Shown here: piece by piece, positions 35,133-43,242 of the stretch
Numbering within the stretch: position 1 is the stretch's first letter
How the letters are laid out: each line of letters opens with the position of its first letter
Origin: Treponema sp. Marseille-Q4130
GTDB lineage: Bacteria; Spirochaetota; Spirochaetia; Treponematales; Treponemataceae
DNA length: 64,000 nt
Assembly: GCF_014334325.1 (NCBI RefSeq)
Contig: NZ_JACSET010000002.1
Span: 62,001 to 126,000 of the forward strand
Direction of reading: 5' to 3'
Made by a program: the position numbers and the translations under genes
Notes under the pieces: generated by a model
Seen by the model: only the letters and a program-made list of their open reading frames with translations
Databases searched by the model: none
What the model was told of the DNA's origin: nothing

Positions 35133-36832
35133 AAATTGTATTTCGCTCTCAGCGAAAATTCAAAGCCGTATACGTAGTTTTTCCGTATATAGTTCCGATT
35201 GGAAATATACGTATACCCGATGGTACCGGTGAGACACAGCGATTTGAAAAAGAAAAACGACGTTTCGGCACCCCACGTGAGATAGGCTTCGTAATTTGCC
35301 CAATAATCTTTTTTTATTGTGCTGTCACCGGGTTTGGCACTCTTATATACGGCTTTATTGAGAATGTAATTTATATCGGGGCAGTAGCGGTGAAAAAACA
35401 CCATCGTGCTTCCGCGCGGATAATATACCCGGTATCCTAAAAATTGACTGTTCCCGAAGTACCCGGATCCTGCGCCGAGCGACTGTCCGCGGTTCGTATA
35501 CCCGTGCTTCATCTGGTGATGTGCATAATAGCCCATGTATTCCCATTGCAGTTGAAAATCCTGCGACATTTCGAAATTGTTCCATTCGAACAAAAGCTCG
35601 CTGTGCAGATTTACGCCCGCGAGTTTGTTCGGAAACAGTTTATAGAGCGGCAATGGAATATATTGATGAAGCCCGACGGTATAGACAGCCGTGTGGAAGG
35701 GATTTCTTGTTTCACTTGTTGTATAATCGTCAATGCCGAGTTCACCGTAGACTGTAAAACCGATTTGCGGAAAACGCCACGCAGCATTAAACGCGATCTT
35801 TTGATCTTCTCCGTCACCGCTTACGTCGTTTGCGTGTGATGTCGTAAACAGTCTGCCGATATATTTGAGATTTTTCCAATTCCATTTTGTCAAAAAAATT
35901 CTGTTGAGTCCGACCGTAAGACCCGGTATAAACGACGGCGCATAGCTCAATGAAATACCGTTTATCATCGTATGATCGTTCGAAGCATCTTTATCGAAAT
36001 AATCCGATTCGGTCAGCATCCCGGTCCACATACGCGCTTCGATATCGCCGACGTACCATTTGAGCCACGGCAGCCGTATGCTCGTGCGGCGCACACCGAA
36101 ATCGATTTTCGGATAGCTTGCGGCATTGTTGCTGCCGAGCATGGGATTGAGGAGGGCGGGGCCGAGCCACGGCGACTGCGTCCCGAAGCCTACGGTTAGG
36201 GTTTTCCACGTATAGCGGATTTCCGTATCTCCCCAATCGAACGTAAAAAACGGTGCGTCTCCGAACCGCTGTGGCGCATCTATGCCGGCATAGCTTCCGT
36301 CGGATAATTTATATCCCCAAAAATAGCCGTATTCACTGGCATTCGGATCGGTAACTTCACGATTTTTGAGTTCAAACGCCGCATTTTGCGAAAAAGAAAG
36401 CTGCGGCTTTAGCGTGAGCTCGACACCGTACGCTTGCAATCGCGCACCGCCGGTCAACGATGTATTATAGCCGCGCCCTTGCCACAGTGCGCCGTCGTTT
36501 TGCCCGTAAGGAGCGGCCGTATTGACACTCTGGTACCATTCGGGACCGTAGATTTTCCACGAAAGGTTTTTATTTCCGTTGATAAAGCGAGTTGTCCCGA
36601 GATTGTTGTTTTGCCATATATTGCGCGCATCGTTTTGCGCTTCTTCGGAAAGTTCCCATACCGAATCGCTTAAAGTTCTGTAGTTTAGGGTAGGGCGCTC
36701 GACGAGACCCTGCAGCGAGAGAAAATCGTAATAGTTTTCTTCGATCGATTTTAACGTCTCTTGTGCGGATATGCTGCCGTATGCAAGCGCAAAAACGAGC
36801 GGCAACGCCGAAAGTTTTTTTGAGATATTCAT
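35129..36832 (-). CDS. Wzi-like outer membrane capsule assembly protein
   Basis: A 567-residue exported protein with a signal peptide (MNISKKLSALPLVFALAYGSISA, cleavage near residue 23) and a beta-barrel-like body with many alternating aromatic strands. FGTQSPWLGPALLNPMLGSNNAASYP resembles the Wzi family loop, and the protein ends in an aromatic residue (KYNF), as outer-membrane barrels do. Wzi anchors capsule at the cell surface, which fits the neighbouring glycan locus. ATG 36832 is chosen over 36883 because of the signal peptide and because the -10 element lies between them. Leaderless mRNA predicted. Confidence 0.8.
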   Translation of the reverse strand: MNISKKLSALPLVFALAYGSISAQETLKSIEENYYDFLSLQGLVERPTLNYRTLSDSVWELSEEAQNDARNIWQNNNLGTTRFINGNKNLSWKIYGPEWYQSVNTAAPYGQNDGALWQGRGYNTSLTGGARLQAYGVELTLKPQLSFSQNAAFELKNREVTDPNASEYGYFWGYKLSDGSYAGIDAPQRFGDAPFFTFDWGDTEIRYTWKTLTVGFGTQSPWLGPALLNPMLGSNNAASYPKIDFGVRRTSIRLPWLKWYVGDIEARMWTGMLTESDYFDKDASNDHTMINGISLSYAPSFIPGLTVGLNRIFLTKWNWKNLKYIGRLFTTSHANDVSGDGEDQKIAFNAAWRFPQIGFTVYGELGIDDYTTSETRNPFHTAVYTVGLHQYIPLPLYKLFPNKLAGVNLHSELLFEWNNFEMSQDFQLQWEYMGYYAHHQMKHGYTNRGQSLGAGSGYFGNSQFLGYRVYYPRGSTMVFFHRYCPDINYILNKAVYKSAKPGDSTIKKDYWANYEAYLTWGAETSFFFFKSLCLTGTIGYTYISNRNYIRKNYVYGFEFSLRAKYNF

Positions 36833-36839
36833 TGCTACG

Positions 36840-36868
36840 ATAATAATCGATTGCATGGGGATCGTCAA
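36840..36868 (-). promoter_or_regulatory. Promoter of the wzi-like gene (leaderless type)
   Basis: Minus strand TTGACG (36863-36868), 17-bp spacer, TATTAT (36840-36845), 7 nt, then ATG 36832. It is back to back with the tRNA-Phe promoter, the two -35 elements being 8 bp apart. Confidence 0.6.
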
Positions 36869-36876
36869 CAATGCGC

Positions 36877-36905
36877 TTGACATAAAAATGCAAATCGAGT
36901 AAAGT
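36877..36905 (+). promoter_or_regulatory. Promoter of tRNA-Phe
   Basis: TTGACA (36877-36882), 17-bp spacer, TAAAGT (36900-36905), about 9 nt before the tRNA 5' end. Confidence 0.65.
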
Positions 36906-36914
36906 AGTCGATAT

Positions 36915-36987
36915 GCCGCTATAGCTCAGTTGGTAGAGCAATGGACTGAAAATCCATGTGTCGTTGGTCCGATTCCAACTGGTGGCA
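36915..36987 (+). tRNA. tRNA-Phe (anticodon GAA)
   Basis: A 73-nt cloverleaf. The acceptor GCCGCTA pairs with TGGTGGC (with two G-T wobbles) plus discriminator A. The D arm is GCTCAGTTGGTAGAGC, the anticodon stem ATGGA/TCCAT with GAA at 36948-36950, and the T arm GTTGG-TCCGATT-CCAAC. The CCA end is not encoded. It has its own promoter and terminator. Confidence 0.96.
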
Positions 36988-36991
36988 TACG

Positions 36992-37019
36992 AACGGCAGC
37001 ACGGCTGCCGTTTTTTTTA
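36992..37019 (+). terminator. Intrinsic terminator of tRNA-Phe
   Basis: Perfect stem AACGGCAGC (36992-37000) / GCTGCCGTT (37004-37012) with a 3-nt loop, running into a T8 tract. Confidence 0.9.
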
Positions 37020-37071
37020 TTCGTGCGGAGGGTTATCTCGCGATCTTATGCATACGCTCGCTTAAAACTAT

Positions 37072-38217
37072 ATGAAAAACGATAAATCGATTACAGCGGT
37101 ATTTACGGGCGGCGGTACGGGCGGACACATCTATCCGGGACTTGCAGTCGCGGACGAGCTGCGCAAAAAGGCTGCGGCGCGAGGAGCTGCCCTTACCATC
37201 TGCTGGATCGGATCTTCTTCCGGCATGGATAAAACTGTCGTCGAAAAAAACGTCGACGAAGCGGGGCGGAAAAGTGCGGACGCGTTTTACGGAATTCCTG
37301 CGGGAAAACTTCGCCGCTATTTTTCTCTGAAAACCGTTTCCGATATGTTTAAAGTCGTCGGAGGATTTTTTGCTTCTCTTGCGATTTTAATAAAATTAAA
37401 ACCCGCCGTCCTCTTTTCCAAAGGCGGTTTTGTGAGCGTCCCGCCGTGCGCGGCTGCAAAGCTGCTCGGCATTCCCGTGTATACGCACGAATGCGATTTT
37501 ACGCCGGGGCTTGCGACGAAAATCAACAGCATCGCGGCAAAGCGCATCCTCGTGTCGTATAAAGAAACCGAAAAATTTTTTAAAGTGGCATATCGCAAAA
37601 AGATAATCGTAACGGGGAATCCCGTCAGGGAAGCTTTTTACCGCGCTTCTTCCGAACGCGGCCGCGCGTTTTTAAATAGCTCCGGCAATACAAAGCCCGT
37701 TCTCCTCGTACTCGGCGGAAGTTCCGGAGCCGTGCAGATAAACGAACTTGTCAGAGAAAATCTCGACCGCTTGTGTGCGTCATTTTTCGTCGTACATCAG
37801 ACGGGAGTAAAAAACGCCGACACTGTCCGGCACGCGGACTACGTGCAGTATCCGTTTTTGTATTCCGAAATGAGCGACGTCATCGCTGCAAGCGATATCG
37901 TGCTTTCTCGCGCGGGAGCGAATTCGATTTGGGAATGCGCCGTTTTAAAAAAGCCGCTCGTGCTCATCCCGCTTACGGGTTCCGGTACGAGAGGCGACCA
38001 GGAAGACAACGCGCGCTATTTTGCGGAGAGGGGAGCGGCGGTCGTGCTTTCACGGGAGAAAGCGAATTCGGAAGAACTTTTGCGTGCTCTTGAAAAACTT
38101 TTGTCGAGCGAAGAGCGGCGTCTCATGAGCGAAAACTGCGCCGCTCTTGCCGGATGCGGAAAGCCTGGTGAAAATATTGCCGAAATCGTGTATACTGCGA
38201 TGTTCGGAGGATCATGA
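37072..38217 (+). CDS. murG: UDP-GlcNAc:lipid I N-acetylglucosaminyltransferase
   Basis: A 381-residue GT28 enzyme that converts lipid I to lipid II on the inner face of the cytoplasmic membrane. The N-terminal FTGGGTGGHIYPGLAVADEL is the acceptor-site glycine loop; VLGGSSGAVQINE and SRAGANSIWECAVLKKPLVLIPLTGSGTRGDQEDNA form the UDP-GlcNAc site. No good ribosome-binding site was found near the ATG; GGAGGG at 37027-37032 is too far. The next gene, cvpA, starts 3 bp after its stop codon. Confidence 0.95.
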   Translation: MKNDKSITAVFTGGGTGGHIYPGLAVADELRKKAAARGAALTICWIGSSSGMDKTVVEKNVDEAGRKSADAFYGIPAGKLRRYFSLKTVSDMFKVVGGFFASLAILIKLKPAVLFSKGGFVSVPPCAAAKLLGIPVYTHECDFTPGLATKINSIAAKRILVSYKETEKFFKVAYRKKIIVTGNPVREAFYRASSERGRAFLNSSGNTKPVLLVLGGSSGAVQINELVRENLDRLCASFFVVHQTGVKNADTVRHADYVQYPFLYSEMSDVIAASDIVLSRAGANSIWECAVLKKPLVLIPLTGSGTRGDQEDNARYFAERGAAVVLSREKANSEELLRALEKLLSSEERRLMSENCAALAGCGKPGENIAEIVYTAMFGGS

Positions 38218-38220
38218 GCG

Positions 38221-38709
38221 ATGCCGTATTCCTATGCGCCGGTCGATATCGTTTTTTTATTGATTTTGCTTTTTTTCGTCATAACGGCGGCTTCCCGCGG
38301 TTTGATAAAAGAATTTTTCGATAAAGCCGCCTTTGTCGCAGGCATCGTCGCTGCGGTTTTGTGTACGCCGCTTCTCGAGCCCTTTGTCCGCGACGGCATC
38401 CGTAACGCGCTTTTGGCAAAAGTCGTTTCGTTTTTATTGATTTTTATCATCGCATTCCTCATCGTAAAGATCGTTCAGGAAATCGTCAGCCGTATTTTTT
38501 CCGGTGAAATTTTGCAGGGACTCGACCGCGCGCTCGGATTCGTGTTCGGCATCGTCGAAGGGCTCGCAGTCATCTCCCTCATCATCGTCGCACTCAAAGT
38601 GCAGCCGTGGTTCAACATCCGTCCGCTTTTCGAGTCGAGTATCTTTTACCGGCTGCTCGACGGCATTATCAGAGTTTCGGAAACGAAGCTTCAGGAGCTG
38701 CCTGCCTGA
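38221..38709 (+). CDS. cvpA: CvpA family membrane protein
   Basis: A 162-residue protein with four membrane segments, of the CvpA family (named for colicin V production; real role unsettled). The typical opening is VDIVFLLILLFFVITAASRGLIKEFFDKAAFVAGIVAA and the later part is LDRALGFVFGIVEGLAVISLI. It overlaps holB as TGATG, so both are translationally coupled. Confidence 0.85.
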   Translation: MPYSYAPVDIVFLLILLFFVITAASRGLIKEFFDKAAFVAGIVAAVLCTPLLEPFVRDGIRNALLAKVVSFLLIFIIAFLIVKIVQEIVSRIFSGEILQGLDRALGFVFGIVEGLAVISLIIVALKVQPWFNIRPLFESSIFYRLLDGIIRVSETKLQELPA

Positions 38710-39938
38710 TGTTTGAAAACATTATCCGACAGGAAGCATCTTCGCTTCTTGAAAACGACATACGTTCATCGTCCCTTCCGGGTGCCCTTCTTTTTTACGG
38801 TCCCTCGTCGTCGGGAAAACTTTCGTGCGCGCTTGAGTGTGCCCGCGTTCTTTCGTGCACGGGAGAAGAAAAAGGCGCGTGGCAGTGTACGTGTCCTTCG
38901 TGTCTCCGTCATAAAGCCCTCGTTCATCAAAATACGATACTCGCAGGCCCGCGCGACTGCACGCTTGAAATCGCTTCGTGCCTTTCGGTTTTCCTTTCGG
39001 CGCACAAAAAGAGCGCACCCTATGAACGAAGCGCCCGCTATCTTTTTTTGCGCAGCGTGAGAAAATTGACTATGCGATTTAATCCCGTCGTGCTGCAGGA
39101 TGATGACAAGCTTTCGAAAATCGCGCCCATCATCGCTTCCATAGACGAATACATGGAGACGATCGATTTTCCGCACGAATTACCGGACGCCGAAACGCTT
39201 GAAAAGACGTGCGGAGAAATACAAAAGCTGTGCCGAAAACTCGAATCCGATTTTTTGCCGGACGCGATTCCGATCAAACACATACGCGCCGTATCCGCAT
39301 GGGCGCATATAAAATCGTCCGAAGGAAAAAAGACGATCGTTTTGGAAAACGCCGAGCGCATGAACGAAAGCGCGCGGAACGCGCTGTTGAAAATTCTCGA
39401 AGAGCCGCCGGAAGACGCGGTTTTTATTTTGACGACGGAAAAACGTTCGTCCGTTATGCCGACGATCCTCTCCCGCGTAAGACCGTATCGATTCCGCGAG
39501 CGGACGAAAGCCGAACAGCTTGAAGTCGTGCGCCGTATTTTTCACGACGATGCGTGGAACGGAACTCTCGGCGAATACTTTGAAACTTTTCTTCCCGTCG
39601 CTCCCGAAAAAATCAGAGACTGTGCGGCATCTTTTTTTAAGAGCGTTGCATCGAACGCGATTCCCGACTGCGCAAAGATATTAAAAGACTGCGCTTCATT
39701 CGAAGTGCGTCTCATGTTCCGCATCTTCCTCGACGGCATCGCGCGGACGCAAAGACCGCTTGTAAAAAGCGCTTCGGGCGCCGAAAGTTCTGCCGAATGT
39801 ATGGCATCTCTCAGGGAGTGCTGGCTCGCCGTTTCCGTCTACAACGAGTCTCCTCTTGCCGCATTGGAAAACCTCACGCGGACGTTTTTTAAAATTAACA
39901 AAACGCACGATTTCGTCTTCAAGGCCGCCTATGAGTGA
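38709..39938 (+). CDS. holB: DNA polymerase III clamp-loader subunit (delta prime/gamma-tau-like ATPase)
   Basis: A 409-residue AAA+ protein of the clamp loader. It has GALLFYGPSSSGKLSCALECARVL (modified Walker A), a zinc-type Cys cluster (CTGEEKGAWQCTCPSCLRHK) and the clamp-loader motif SEGKKTIVLENAERMNESARNALLKILEEPPEDAVFILTTEKRSSVMPTILSRVRPYRF. An insertion (about residues 120-175) is longer than usual. ATG 38709 overlaps the cvpA stop codon. The SRC motif is SRV here, as in some delta prime subunits that lack ATPase activity. Confidence 0.85.
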   Translation: MFENIIRQEASSLLENDIRSSSLPGALLFYGPSSSGKLSCALECARVLSCTGEEKGAWQCTCPSCLRHKALVHQNTILAGPRDCTLEIASCLSVFLSAHKKSAPYERSARYLFLRSVRKLTMRFNPVVLQDDDKLSKIAPIIASIDEYMETIDFPHELPDAETLEKTCGEIQKLCRKLESDFLPDAIPIKHIRAVSAWAHIKSSEGKKTIVLENAERMNESARNALLKILEEPPEDAVFILTTEKRSSVMPTILSRVRPYRFRERTKAEQLEVVRRIFHDDAWNGTLGEYFETFLPVAPEKIRDCAASFFKSVASNAIPDCAKILKDCASFEVRLMFRIFLDGIARTQRPLVKSASGAESSAECMASLRECWLAVSVYNESPLAALENLTRTFFKINKTHDFVFKAAYE

Positions 39939-41217
39939 TTATTTCAGGCGCGTCAGCGAAAAAATCGCAAAGCTTCCTTCCGAGCAGGTAAAAGAATTCT
40001 TAAAAGACGTATGCAGCGAAAACGAAATTTTCGATTCGGTTTTGGAGTCTCTTTCGACGGGACTCGTCATCGTCGATAAAGATTGGAAATTGATCTTGAC
40101 GAATAAAGCGGCCGAACGCTACGTGCCCTTTTCGATCCGCCCGGACGATCCGAAAGCGGAAAGCATTCCGCTCCCGCGCCTCGTCGACAACGCCGAAATC
40201 GCCGATTTTTTAAATGACTGCAGAGAACACAACCGCTCGAACGTTTCCGACGAATTTACGACCGAGACGGCGGGCGGCAGCGTGCGTTTTATAACGCTTA
40301 CTGTTTTGCCTCTTGTTAAAAAGAGAGAAGTGTCCGGTTCCATCGTTACCGTGCGCGATATCACCGAAAAACGCAATCGGGAAATACTGCTTCGCCGCAT
40401 GGAAAATCTTGCCGGCTTGACGAACCTTGCGGCGGGCATGGCGCATGAAATCAAAAACCCGCTCGGCGCCATCGGCATTCACGTACAGCTCGTGCAAAAA
40501 GCGGTAAAAAGAGAGAGAGAGGGAAGCGGCATGCTGCCCGATAAAAAATTCCTCGAAGCGCACCTCGATATCGTAAACGAAGAAATCGACAACCTCAATA
40601 AAAAAGTGACCGACTTTCTCATGGCAGTCCGTCCGGTGAACGCAAAGCTCGAACTTATCGATATCGGAAAACTTGTTAAAGAAGTGTCCGCTTTTATCGC
40701 GCCGGAATTTCACGACAGCTGCATTACGGTGAGCGTCCGCGTAAGTGAGAAAACGGTGCGCCTTCTTATCGACGAAAAACTTTTTAAAGACGTGTTTATC
40801 AATATGGCGCAAAACGCTCTTTCGGCGATACGGGAAAAATATTCCGACTGTACATCGGCAAGATCGGATGCTCAATGTCCGGGACTCTTTGCCGTCGAAA
40901 CCTTTGTAAAAGACGACGCTTATATCATAACGATTTCGGACAACGGGATCGGCATGAGCGAAGAAACCGCTTCTCACATCTTCGAACCCTATTTTACGAC
41001 GAAAGCGAAGGGGACGGGGCTCGGCATGACGATCACGTATAAAATTATTAAGGAATTTTCAGGCGATATTCAAGTTTCATCCGTCGCGGGCGAAGGTACC
41101 GTTTTTACGATAACGCTTCCCGTGCCGCAGACGGACAGAAAACTGCTCGGCGAACATAAAACGAAACGGATCGAAGACGATTCGGCAAAGATTGCGGACA
41201 AGATGGCGAAAAAATGA
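39931..41217 (+). CDS. Soluble NtrB/AtoS-type sensor histidine kinase
   Basis: A 428-residue kinase with no membrane segment. A PAS-like domain lies at about 34-150 (FDSVLESLSTGLVIVDKDWKLILTNKAAERY). The phosphoacceptor His172 is in AAGMAHEIKNPLGAIGIH. The ATPase domain has the N box FINMAQNALSAI, DNGIGMSEE and KGTGLGMTITYKI. It overlaps holB by 8 nt and the regulator gene by 4 nt (ATGA). It phosphorylates the sigma54 activator encoded next. The signal must be cytoplasmic; in treponemes this pair is the usual sigma54 control system. Confidence 0.9.
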   Translation: MSDYFRRVSEKIAKLPSEQVKEFLKDVCSENEIFDSVLESLSTGLVIVDKDWKLILTNKAAERYVPFSIRPDDPKAESIPLPRLVDNAEIADFLNDCREHNRSNVSDEFTTETAGGSVRFITLTVLPLVKKREVSGSIVTVRDITEKRNREILLRRMENLAGLTNLAAGMAHEIKNPLGAIGIHVQLVQKAVKREREGSGMLPDKKFLEAHLDIVNEEIDNLNKKVTDFLMAVRPVNAKLELIDIGKLVKEVSAFIAPEFHDSCITVSVRVSEKTVRLLIDEKLFKDVFINMAQNALSAIREKYSDCTSARSDAQCPGLFAVETFVKDDAYIITISDNGIGMSEETASHIFEPYFTTKAKGTGLGMTITYKIIKEFSGDIQVSSVAGEGTVFTITLPVPQTDRKLLGEHKTKRIEDDSAKIADKMAKK

Positions 41218-42572
41218 AATTCACGATCCTTATCATCGACGATGAAAAAAATATCCGCGAAGGTCTCGGCGCCGCCTTCGAAATGGAAGGCTATGAAGTG
41301 CGACTCGCGGCAAACGGAAAAGAAGGGCTCGACCTTATTGCAAAGGGCGACATCGATTTGGTCATCACCGATCTCCGCATGGACGGTATTTCAGGCGAAG
41401 AAGTGCTCCGCCGCGTGACGACGGAAACGCCCGGCATACCGGTCATCGTGCTTACGGGACACGGAAGTATCGATGCGGCCGTCGATGCGATGAGAAACGG
41501 CGCTTACGATTTTTTAACAAAGCCGCTCAACCTCGATCGCCTTTCGATCCTCGTCAAGCGCGCGCTCGAACGGAGAGAGCTTTCGCTTCAGCACACGCAG
41601 CTGAAAGCCGAAGTTTCAAGCGCCCATACGCTCGACAATATGATCGGTAAAAGCGGCGAAATGCAAAAAGTGTTTACGCTTATTAAAAAAGTCGCACCGA
41701 CGAAAGCGTCCGTTTTGATAACGGGCGAAAGCGGCGTGGGAAAAGAGCTCGTCGCAGACGCGATCCACAATCTCTCTCCGAGAAGCGCTCACGAAATGAT
41801 AAAAGTGCACTGTGCGGCTTTGAGCGAAACGCTGCTCGAAAGCGAACTGTTCGGTCACGAAAAAGGCGCGTACACCGGAGCCGAAAAAATGCAAAAGGGG
41901 CGTTTCGAACTCGCGCACGAAAGCACGATCTTTCTCGATGAAATAGGCGAAGTCAACGCGAACGTGCAGGTAAAACTTTTGCGCGTTCTGCAGGATCATA
42001 AAATCATCCGTGTCGGCGGAGAAAAAACGATCGACATCGACGTGCGCGTCATCGCCGCGACGAACCGCGATATGGAAAAAGAAGTAAAAGAAGGAAGATT
42101 CCGCGAAGATTTGTATTACCGGCTCAACGTCGTGCACATCGCCGTGCCTCCGCTTCGCGAACGACGTGACGATATTCCGCTTTTATTGAATGCGTTTTTA
42201 AAAGAATACGCGAAGGAAAACGGCAAAAACGTCACGGGCATCGACAACCGCGCCCGAGCGCTTTTATACAAATACGATTGGCCGGGCAATATCCGAGAGC
42301 TTCGCAACTGTATCGAAAGCGCCGTCGTTATGTGCGGCGGAAACGAAATCACTCCGGAAGATTTACCGCCGACGGTGAGCGCATCGATCGCCGCGCCTTC
42401 GATTACGATACCGGTCGGTACGACGCTCGACGATGCGGAAAAAGCGATCATCTGCGAAAACCTCGCGGCGAACAAGGGAAACAAAAGCAAAACGGCCGAC
42501 ATTCTCGGCATAGGCCGGAAAACGCTGCATCGCAAATTGCAGGAATACGGCATAGGGGAAAGCGAAATCTAA
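41214..42572 (+). CDS. NtrC/AtoC-type sigma54-dependent response regulator
   Basis: A 452-residue regulator: receiver domain with phosphoacceptor Asp53 (ITDLRMDG) and Lys103 (FLTKPL), then AAA+ domain with Walker A GESGVGKE (171-178), the sigma54-contact loop GAYTGA (218-223), Walker B TIFLDEIGEV and the arginine region, then a Fis-type helix-turn-helix (NKGNKSKTADILGIGRKTLHRKLQEYG). GAYTGA in place of GAFTGA is a common variant. The partner kinase is encoded just upstream. Its targets would have -24/-12 promoters; none was identified here. Confidence 0.93.
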   Translation: MKFTILIIDDEKNIREGLGAAFEMEGYEVRLAANGKEGLDLIAKGDIDLVITDLRMDGISGEEVLRRVTTETPGIPVIVLTGHGSIDAAVDAMRNGAYDFLTKPLNLDRLSILVKRALERRELSLQHTQLKAEVSSAHTLDNMIGKSGEMQKVFTLIKKVAPTKASVLITGESGVGKELVADAIHNLSPRSAHEMIKVHCAALSETLLESELFGHEKGAYTGAEKMQKGRFELAHESTIFLDEIGEVNANVQVKLLRVLQDHKIIRVGGEKTIDIDVRVIAATNRDMEKEVKEGRFREDLYYRLNVVHIAVPPLRERRDDIPLLLNAFLKEYAKENGKNVTGIDNRARALLYKYDWPGNIRELRNCIESAVVMCGGNEITPEDLPPTVSASIAAPSITIPVGTTLDDAEKAIICENLAANKGNKSKTADILGIGRKTLHRKLQEYGIGESEI

Positions 42573-42578
42573 GCGGCT

Positions 42579-42668
42579 CGTCGTTCGTGCGGTGCGTTTA
42601 ACGGGACGCGGCTGTCGAAAAACTAAGCGGTTCAAGGGGCTGCGTCGTTCGTGCGTCGCGTTTAACGG
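42579..42668. repeat. 26-bp imperfect direct repeat between regulator and J-protein genes
   Basis: 42579-42604 and 42643-42668 match at 24 of 26 positions (both begin CGTCGTTCGTGCG and end GCGTTTAACGG). The second copy covers the 3' end of the J-domain gene, so the first looks like a duplicated gene end. Confidence 0.7.
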
Positions 42669-43216
42669 ATCGAATTTTTATACGCGAGTATCGCTTTATA
42701 CGCTTCGACGATTTCTTCGGTCTTTTTGTGCGCGACGCGCTGCACCGTTTCGTTTTCGGTATTCGAATCGGGATGAAAAAGCTTGAGCTTTTTACGATAC
42801 GCGCTCCGTATTTCGTTTTCATCCGCACCCGCTTTTACGCCGAGCGTTTCACAGGCTTTTTTGATGTGATCCGGCAGCACTTCGAACGGACGCGCCCTCT
42901 CGGCTCCGTTTCCGCTTTTGAACACTTCGCCGATATTTTTTTTATCTTTTGTACGTAAAATATTTTCGAGCTTGACCTTTGTGCCGCCTCTTTGCCCGCT
43001 GTGCATTGTCTTACGCCGCGCTTCCGTTTTGTTTTTTGTCTGCGCGCTGCCGTTTGACGCACGAAGCATATCCTCCGCGCCGGCTTTGCTCCTCGTTTTG
43101 AAAGTGTACGAACGCTCGTCCGTAGCTGCATTCGTTTCGGCTTTTTTTTCACCGCTTTTCGGGATATCCCCCTTTTCGAGCGCGGCTTTGAGCAAATCGC
43201 CGAGCTTATCGTACAT
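42662..43216 (-). CDS. J-domain (DnaJ-like) protein with C-terminal J domain
   Basis: A 184-residue protein. Residues about 1-110 are charged, low-complexity and probably disordered. The J domain is at the C-terminus (about 118-180): ACETLGVKAGADENEIRSAYRKKLKLFHPDSN, with the HPD motif that stimulates Hsp70 ATPase. No zinc-finger or substrate-binding DnaJ domains are present, so it is a class III J protein. The start is uncertain (ATG 43216 or GTG 43228). It follows glgC by 26 bp on the same strand. Confidence 0.8.
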   Translation of the reverse strand: MYDKLGDLLKAALEKGDIPKSGEKKAETNAATDERSYTFKTRSKAGAEDMLRASNGSAQTKNKTEARRKTMHSGQRGGTKVKLENILRTKDKKNIGEVFKSGNGAERARPFEVLPDHIKKACETLGVKAGADENEIRSAYRKKLKLFHPDSNTENETVQRVAHKKTEEIVEAYKAILAYKNSIR

Positions 43217-43242
43217 CGAATCCGTCACGAAAACGAGCCGCC

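Noticed and set aside
30901-36832. A complete Wzx/Wzy capsule pathway
   Set aside because: A Wzx flippase and Wzi-like protein are present, but no Wzy polymerase, initiating phosphotransferase or Wza/Wzc export genes were found in the window.
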